Source: JBBDMW01 sp040878005 (lineage in GTDB: Bacteria > Chloroflexota > Dehalococcoidia > Lucifugimonadales > Lucifugimonadaceae). Taken from it: a DNA stretch of 38,595 bases. The notes below the pieces were generated by a model. That model was not told where the DNA came from. It searched no databases and was given only the letters and a program-made list of their open reading frames with translations. Location of the stretch: contig JBBDMW010000010.1 in NCBI GenBank assembly GCA_040878005.1, forward strand, positions 1 through 38,595. Reading direction: 5' to 3'. How positions within the stretch are numbered: position 1 is the first letter of the stretch; every line of letters begins with the position of its first letter. Shown here in pieces: positions 34,324-38,595 of this stretch. The position numbers were made by a program, and so were the translations under genes.

Positions 34324-34641
34324 TTAGTCGACGGCTTTCAGGTACGCGGCCACCATGTCGCCCCACATCTCCCGTTGGGGCGCTGTGAAGCACTGAGGGC
34401 ACGGTGACAGCGGACCTTCGGAGCTTGCCTGCGCTTCCAGCGCCTCTGTGAGGCCCATGCGGCTGGTGTGATCTGAATCGCGCCGGGTAATGATCCGGCA
34501 CGTAGAACGGTGAAGAATCCGTGTATCTTCATCTTGCGCGCGCGTAACCCGGAACGGCCACCGCTTGTCGTCTATTTCAGTCCACATACTTTGCTGCTCA
34601 ATTGCCTGTTCATGAAGACCGGATGCATGATCAATCTTCAT
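34324..34641 (-). CDS. Small protein with H-x3-C and C-x2-C metal site
   Basis: The frame encodes 105 residues. Its centre has HRSTC (H44, C48) followed 33 residues later by CPQC (C81, C84), with the intervening LTEALEA helix. An H-x-x-x-C ... L-x-x-A ... P-C-x-x-C layout is seen in small zinc modules resembling Ada/nuclease-tail motifs. The N-terminal 18 residues may not be translated, since ATG 34587 (MWTEIDDKRW) is an alternative start; neither has a strong ribosome site. No function can be assigned. Confidence 0.5.
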   Translation of the reverse strand: MKIDHASGLHEQAIEQQSMWTEIDDKRWPFRVTRAQDEDTRILHRSTCRIITRRDSDHTSRMGLTEALEAQASSEGPLSPCPQCFTAPQREMWGDMVAAYLKAVD

Positions 34642-35285
34642 CTACATGTCATGCCGTCAGCCCCGGCTTTCATAAGTAAACAGCGGGTCTGGCGCTGAGG
34701 GATGATGTTTGGTTAATAACCCCGCGTGATTTATTAACCATGAAACGTTGTACAAATATCCACTCGCCTAACTAAATAGCGAGCGGGTCGTTACGGTTTT
34801 TTGCCAGGACCCGCTGGATGATCCAGCTTCCATAGGCTGGGTGGCTGTTGACCAACCCGCCCTTTGGCAACTTCTTGATTCAACACGCCCGGGGCAGTCT
34901 GCGGCATCCTCCACCTGTGCAATTGTCAGTCCCCCTTACGTGGGAGTCTGACGACAGGGTGCCCTACTGCCGCCGCGTTGACGGCCATGGCGTCGCACGT
35001 ACGCGGGATCTCACTATTGCACGTGGGGCCGCCCATCACCTAACCATGTGTCTCGCGCCACGGCGCTCCGCCCCCCGGGCATGAAGGCATGATCTTCTTC
35101 ATGCTCCAAAACCATGCGCGCCAGCAGACTCGATTTGAGTATCTGCCAGTGCAGGAGCATCGTGACTGGGCGCAGTTTCACCCGAACGGTGTTGCAGACT
35201 CGCCTGATCTGATCGATTTCACTGGTGTCTCCATAACGACGCACTCATATAATCCGCCAGTTTGCCGTAAGGAGCGGATCGCCGA
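34642..35285. other. Structured non-coding region upstream of the acyltransferase gene
   Basis: No gene is supported over 644 bases, but several inverted repeats cluster here: 34710-34740 (10-bp arms), 34763-34783 (CTCGC/GCGAG) followed by TTTTTT at 34797-34802, 34782-34815 (AGCGGGTC/GACCCGCT), 34813-34827 (GCTGGAT/ATCCAGC) and 34925-34952 (GTCAG-TCCC/GGGA-CTGAC). It could be a long leader or a small RNA gene controlling the MBOAT operon. Confidence 0.45.
34710..34740. promoter_or_regulatory. AT-rich 10-bp inverted repeat, operator-like
   Basis: TGGTTAATAA (34710-34719) and TTATTAACCA (34731-34740) are perfect arms around an 11-base GC-rich centre. An AT-rich palindrome is unusual in this GC-rich DNA and resembles a repressor operator. 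It lies between divergently oriented units: the small minus-strand protein and the plus-strand MBOAT gene. Confidence 0.5.
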
Positions 35286-36704
35286 GTGCTGTTTCAGACG
35301 CCAGAATTTGGCCTGCTGCTGATCGCAACCCTGGTTGCGTTCTACGCGCTTGCCCGCGGCCACCGCCTGAGCGTCCTGGCCATCGCCAGCCTCATCTTCT
35401 ATGCAGCGAGCGGCCTGCTCGACTTCGCACTGCTCATGGCCACCATCCTGGTCAGCTACGGCCTCTCGAAACGCGTCCAGCCCGGCGGGCAAAAGTGGCC
35501 CATCTACGCAGGCATCATCATGCTGATGGGCGCCCTGGCCTACTTCAAGTATTCCGACTTCCTCTACGACTCCCTCAACGGCGCACTCACCAACACCGTG
35601 TACTTCGGCAGGCCGTCCTTTCTCGACACCGTCCTGCCGCTCGGCATCTCCTTCTACTCGTTCCAGGTAGTCGCCTACCTCGTGGACATATACCGGGGCA
35701 GGGCCGACCACGCCCGCTCCCTCTGGGAGTACCTCACGTTCGTCATGTTCTTCCCGCAGCTCATCGCCGGGCCGATCATGCGGGGCGCGGAGTACCTGGG
35801 CCAGCTCAGGGACCTGAAGGGCGGGACATGGAGCGACTTCAGGGCTGGCGGCATGCTTGTGCTCACCGGCCTTGTCAAGAAGGTGGTCATAGCGGACACG
35901 CTGGCGAGGTTCGTGGATGCCCGCTTTGCTGCCGAGTCGTTCTCACAGCCCGAGGCATGGATAGCAGCGGCCCTGTTCGGGTTCCAGATCTACTTCGACT
36001 TCTCAGGCTACGTGGACATGGCGCTGGGGCTTGCCCGCATGTTCGGGCTGAAGCTCAGGCAGAACTTCTTCACGCCGTACCTCTCCAGGAATCCCAGCGA
36101 GTTCTGGACGCGCTGGCATGTGACGCTCTCCGAGTGGTTCAGGGATTACGTGTATATACCGCTCGGCGGCAACCGTGCGGGCAGGGGACGGGAGGCGTTC
36201 AACCTGCTTGTGGTGATGGCCCTTGCCGGGCTGTGGCATGGGGCGGGCTGGACGTTCGTGATGTGGGGGGTGATCCACGGGTCATACCTGGTGGCCTACC
36301 GGTTCTGGCCTGTCGAGGGGCTGAAGCGGATGGTTCCTTTGCGGCCGGGACTGCGGGACGGTGTGTTCCGGCTGCTGGCGGTGGCGCTCATGTTCAACCT
36401 CGTGATGCTGGCGTGGATACCGTTCAGGGCGCCGGACCTGGCCGCCAGCATGGAGATGTTCCGTGCTCTTATTGCCTTCCCCGGACTGGGCGAGTGGATA
36501 TCAGAGGCGAAGTGGATCGTCGCCATCGGAGCGCTGTTCGTCCTGCATGTGGCCGAGCATGAAGCGCGAAACAACTTGCCGCGCACCTACCGGGTGTGGA
36601 GCCGGGTTCCTTCAGCGGCAAGGGGTACGGCGTACGCCGCAGTAGTGATCGTGACCGTCGCGTTGTCAGGCGGACAGCAGAGCTTTATCTACTTCAGGTT
36701 CTAA
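35286..36704 (+). CDS. MBOAT-family O-acyltransferase (AlgI-like)
   Basis: The 472-residue membrane protein has about 10-11 hydrophobic segments and the MBOAT signatures: PLGISFYSFQ (118-127), QLIAGPIMR, IYFDFSGYVDMA, PSEFWTRWHVTLSEWFRDYVYIPLGGN region (270-296) and LAGLWHGAGWTFVMWG with the catalytic H318. AlgI-type proteins pass acetyl groups across the inner membrane for O-acetylation of exported polysaccharides. It starts with GTG 35286, about 11 bases after AAGGAG (35269-35274). The next gene encodes an SGNH protein, the expected partner. The particular polysaccharide is unknown; no polymer synthesis genes lie in the window. Confidence 0.92.
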   Translation: MLFQTPEFGLLLIATLVAFYALARGHRLSVLAIASLIFYAASGLLDFALLMATILVSYGLSKRVQPGGQKWPIYAGIIMLMGALAYFKYSDFLYDSLNGALTNTVYFGRPSFLDTVLPLGISFYSFQVVAYLVDIYRGRADHARSLWEYLTFVMFFPQLIAGPIMRGAEYLGQLRDLKGGTWSDFRAGGMLVLTGLVKKVVIADTLARFVDARFAAESFSQPEAWIAAALFGFQIYFDFSGYVDMALGLARMFGLKLRQNFFTPYLSRNPSEFWTRWHVTLSEWFRDYVYIPLGGNRAGRGREAFNLLVVMALAGLWHGAGWTFVMWGVIHGSYLVAYRFWPVEGLKRMVPLRPGLRDGVFRLLAVALMFNLVMLAWIPFRAPDLAASMEMFRALIAFPGLGEWISEAKWIVAIGALFVLHVAEHEARNNLPRTYRVWSRVPSAARGTAYAAVVIVTVALSGGQQSFIYFRF

Positions 36705-36745
36705 GGACACAGCCAATTCAAGCAGTACAGGTTGGACAACAGGCA

Positions 36746-37765
36746 TTGGCAGGCATCAAGCGCAGGAAGTACGCGCTGATCAGCGCCGTCATATTGCTGG
36801 TCGTGGTGGAACTGGTAGTCCGTACGTCCTGGTTCTGGGAGCTTTCGCCAACATCAACCGCCCAGGAGCCGCTCGAGGTTTTCGAAGCGGCGTTGGAGAC
36901 GTATGGTCAGCCCGATGTTGTCATCTTGGGGAACAGCATTACCCGGAATGCGATATCGCCGCCAACGGTCGAAGCAGGCATCGGGGTTACAAGTCCGAAC
37001 ATCATCAACGCTTCGTTGAGCGGCGGCATGATGACCGACTACCTCACTCTCTACATCCAGAACAGGGAGGCAATGCAAAGCGCCTCGGTCCTGGTCGTTG
37101 GGATTGAGCCACGCAGTTTCGACAACCAGGAGAGCGCCGTTCCGGAAAACCCTTCACGGTTCAGGAGGTACGCCAGCCTGTCTCAGCGGTGGGCGATTGA
37201 AGATACGAGCGAGAAGGTGAGCCTGCTTGCCGGCGCTCTGTGGAGGACGTGGGACGCTCGCCAGCAACTCTACGGGTACCTGGGCGACCTGGTGGTGAGG
37301 CGCGATTTCGACCGTTCCGAGCCGGGCATTGATGGGTTGGGTCGCATAGCCATTAGGCCCAGCACCAGGTCAATTGACCCAGACGGAATCGTCAACCACG
37401 CACGGCAGGAAGCGCAGTACAGATTCGTCGAGGGCGTACAGTTTCACGCATATGAGATGTTGATTGAGCTGGCACGGCAGGATGGGCTGCGCCTGGCTCT
37501 CATAACACTGCCGCAGTCCGAACTCTGGCTGCGGGAGTATTACGCCACGCTCGGGCCGGAGGCTGAACGGTGGGAGGCCGCCGTTGAGGAGGTTGCCGGC
37601 GTGCCGGTCGAGACAGTGCAGTTCCCGCGTGACCAGTGCCGGGCCATGGACGATTGCTACATAGACTATGGTCACATGAATGAACGCGGCGCTGCGATCT
37701 ACTCAATCGCATTCGGAGAATGGCTCACACCGCGCGTCCTGGGCATCGCGTTGACCCCGCGGTAA
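36746..37765 (+). CDS. Membrane-anchored SGNH-like acyltransferase partner (AlgX/DltD-type role)
   Basis: With the start at TTG 36746 the protein has 339 residues. KRRK is followed by one membrane segment (about 9-26), so the catalytic part is outside. SGNH block I is VVILGNSITR with S64 (GNS in place of GDS), and the end block is YIDYGHMNERG, giving D307 and H310. Such proteins take the acyl group from an MBOAT partner and place it on a polysaccharide. The start is uncertain: TTG 36746 has a weak ribosome site, while ATT 36716, in frame, lies eight bases after AAGGA; no ATG or GTG exists between the MBOAT stop and the membrane segment. Confidence 0.75.
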   Translation: MAGIKRRKYALISAVILLVVVELVVRTSWFWELSPTSTAQEPLEVFEAALETYGQPDVVILGNSITRNAISPPTVEAGIGVTSPNIINASLSGGMMTDYLTLYIQNREAMQSASVLVVGIEPRSFDNQESAVPENPSRFRRYASLSQRWAIEDTSEKVSLLAGALWRTWDARQQLYGYLGDLVVRRDFDRSEPGIDGLGRIAIRPSTRSIDPDGIVNHARQEAQYRFVEGVQFHAYEMLIELARQDGLRLALITLPQSELWLREYYATLGPEAERWEAAVEEVAGVPVETVQFPRDQCRAMDDCYIDYGHMNERGAAIYSIAFGEWLTPRVLGIALTPR

Positions 37766-37956
37766 GTGCGCCTGGCGGGGCGGTATGCGCTATGGCGGTA
37801 TAACTTGCTGGCGCCTTCTTCGGGGCCGGCATAGTCGCCTTGCTGTAAGGTCGGCGATACCCGCGTGATGCGACTGCTGTTTCGCCTGTCGCTTTGTTCC
37901 GCGTGCTGGGAACCGGCAGAAATCGTGAACTTCAGACATGGAGAGGCGGTCCTTCC

Positions 37957-38367
37957 ATGACATTGCTTCAACTGGCCGTGATCGGCGCGGCAGCCCTCAT
38001 TTCCGGGGTGGCATTGTTCCAGGCGGCGCTGGCGCTGGGTCTTCCGCTGGGCGAAGCAACCTTCGGCGGGCGAGCGCCAACCCGTGATGGCGTGCTCACG
38101 CCAACCTTCCGCGTGATCGCTGCCATCAGCGGACTCGCGCTCATCCTGTTCGCTTCAGTATTCCTGGCCCGCGCTGATGTCATCAGCATCGGATTCTCGG
38201 GCGACAGGTTTGTCTATTGGGCGACGTGGGTGATCGTCGGCTTTCTCATTCTCAACACCATTGGAAACCTTGCCGCCCCCCACCCGGTCGAGCGTTGGGT
38301 CATGGGACCAATAACTCTCACCGTGGCAGTCATCGGCATATTCTTGGCGCTCAGCGCTTCGGCCTAA
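37957..38367 (+). CDS. Four-TM membrane protein of unknown function
   Basis: The 136-residue protein has four hydrophobic segments (about 4-28, 50-70, 85-105, 115-134) with short loops. The first loop contains GEATFGGRAPTRDGVLTP and the last carries AAPHPVERWVMGP, with a charged His-Pro-Val-Glu-Arg patch before TM4. The latter pattern is common in small bacterial membrane proteins annotated only as hypothetical. GGAGAGG lies nine bases before ATG 37957; an upstream in-frame ATG at 37894 lacks support. It is probably a separate transcript from the MBOAT pair, 191 bases away. Confidence 0.7.
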   Translation: MTLLQLAVIGAAALISGVALFQAALALGLPLGEATFGGRAPTRDGVLTPTFRVIAAISGLALILFASVFLARADVISIGFSGDRFVYWATWVIVGFLILNTIGNLAAPHPVERWVMGPITLTVAVIGIFLALSASA

Positions 38368-38440
38368 AGTCGCACAGTATTGGCCAACGTGCTTGCTCTG
38401 TTGGCGATCCACCTCAACCACCACGTCGTTCGCTCACCGC

Positions 38441-38503
38441 CAGTCTTACCCGCGTCCAACCCGTCTTTCCCGCGCCTAACCCGTCTCTCCCGCGCAGGCG
38501 GGA
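38441..38503. repeat. 20-bp tandem repeat (three units) ending in a REP-like hairpin
   Basis: Three imperfect 20-base units begin at 38441, 38461 and 38481 (consensus CCGTCTxxCCCGCGxxxAAC). The last runs into TCCCGC-gcag-GCGGGA (38488-38503), a hairpin of the repetitive extragenic type scattered in many Chloroflexota genomes (the latter from general knowledge). Confidence 0.65.
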
Positions 38504-38565
38504 ACCCAGTCCGGCCACCCCCCGACGGCCACCTCGTCACGCCGTCAACCACCACGACACGGTAG

Positions 38566-38587
38566 GGGCGGCCCTGCGTGGCCGCCC
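38566..38587. repeat. Perfect 8-bp inverted repeat at window end
   Basis: GGGCGGCC (38566-38573) and GGCCGCCC (38580-38587) enclose a six-base loop. It probably belongs to a dispersed repeat cut by the window edge; no coding is visible from 38368 on. Confidence 0.6.
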
Positions 38588-38595
38588 TCCTGGGC

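Noticed and set aside
35089..35322. 77-codon frame before and overlapping the MBOAT start
   Set aside because: Overlaps a well-supported gene by 37 bases, with no recognisable features; AAGGC is a poor ribosome site.
35495..36562. Long (355-codon) alternative frame inside the MBOAT gene
   Set aside because: Rich in Arg, His, Gly and Pro, typical of the out-of-frame reading of a GC-rich gene; the MBOAT frame has all family motifs.
1..38595. CRISPR arrays, transposases, integrases, phage genes
   Set aside because: None seen: no regularly spaced direct repeats longer than the three 20-bp units at the right edge, and no mobile-element protein.

Overview
The window reads as about 38.6 kb of a GC-rich (near 60%), free-living bacterial chromosome. 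The gene mix suggests a Chloroflexota (Dehalococcoidia/SAR202-like) bacterium: an M81 MlrC-like peptidase, an HpcH/HpaI-type aldolase, a formate-dehydrogenase-like 2-hydroxyacid dehydrogenase, NHL propellers, a Zn-independent MDR reductase, orphan oxidoreductases, and short hairpin repeats of the 'cccgc...gcggga' type at the right edge. That placement is inferred from content; there is no rRNA or marker gene to prove it. No rRNA, recognisable tRNA, CRISPR array, transposase or phage gene was seen.

Left part (1-11.5 kb): mostly single catabolic or housekeeping genes on both strands. These are a tandem antibiotic-biosynthesis-monooxygenase-domain protein, an M28 peptidase, an NHL propeller, an M81 peptidase, a two-domain LEA14/WHy membrane protein, an SDR, a 14-TM MFS exporter, a D-2-hydroxyacid dehydrogenase, RlmB, an HpcH/HpaI aldolase and a nitroreductase. 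Middle part (11.5-22 kb): a DUF2934 protein; a likely operon of aldo/keto reductase, 6-phosphogluconate dehydrogenase and CurA-like reductase; a two-gene unit sharing an unusual V-D-Q...SG...G motif; an orphan NarL-type response regulator; two tiny zinc-ribbon proteins; and a RecQ helicase with two HRDC domains but no evident RQC winged helix.

The most distinctive region is 22.3-32.4 kb. A plus-strand set (Vps62-like protein, GMC/cholesterol-oxidase-like flavoenzyme, alpha/beta hydrolase A) converges on a minus-strand set (sensor kinase, acetoacetate-decarboxylase-fold protein, alpha/beta hydrolase B, unknown protein, patatin). The two hydrolases are paralogues with complementary losses in their catalytic triads. 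The patatin gene has a strong Shine-Dalgarno sequence followed by ATC instead of ATG. I read the region as an undescribed lipid/sterol oxidation and hydrolysis locus, possibly under the sensor kinase.

Right part (32.6-38.6 kb): a hemerythrin-like protein with a membrane-anchored tail, a PRC-barrel protein, two small proteins, a roughly 640-base structured non-coding stretch, an MBOAT plus SGNH pair that probably O-acylates a surface polysaccharide, a four-TM protein, and a repeat-rich end.
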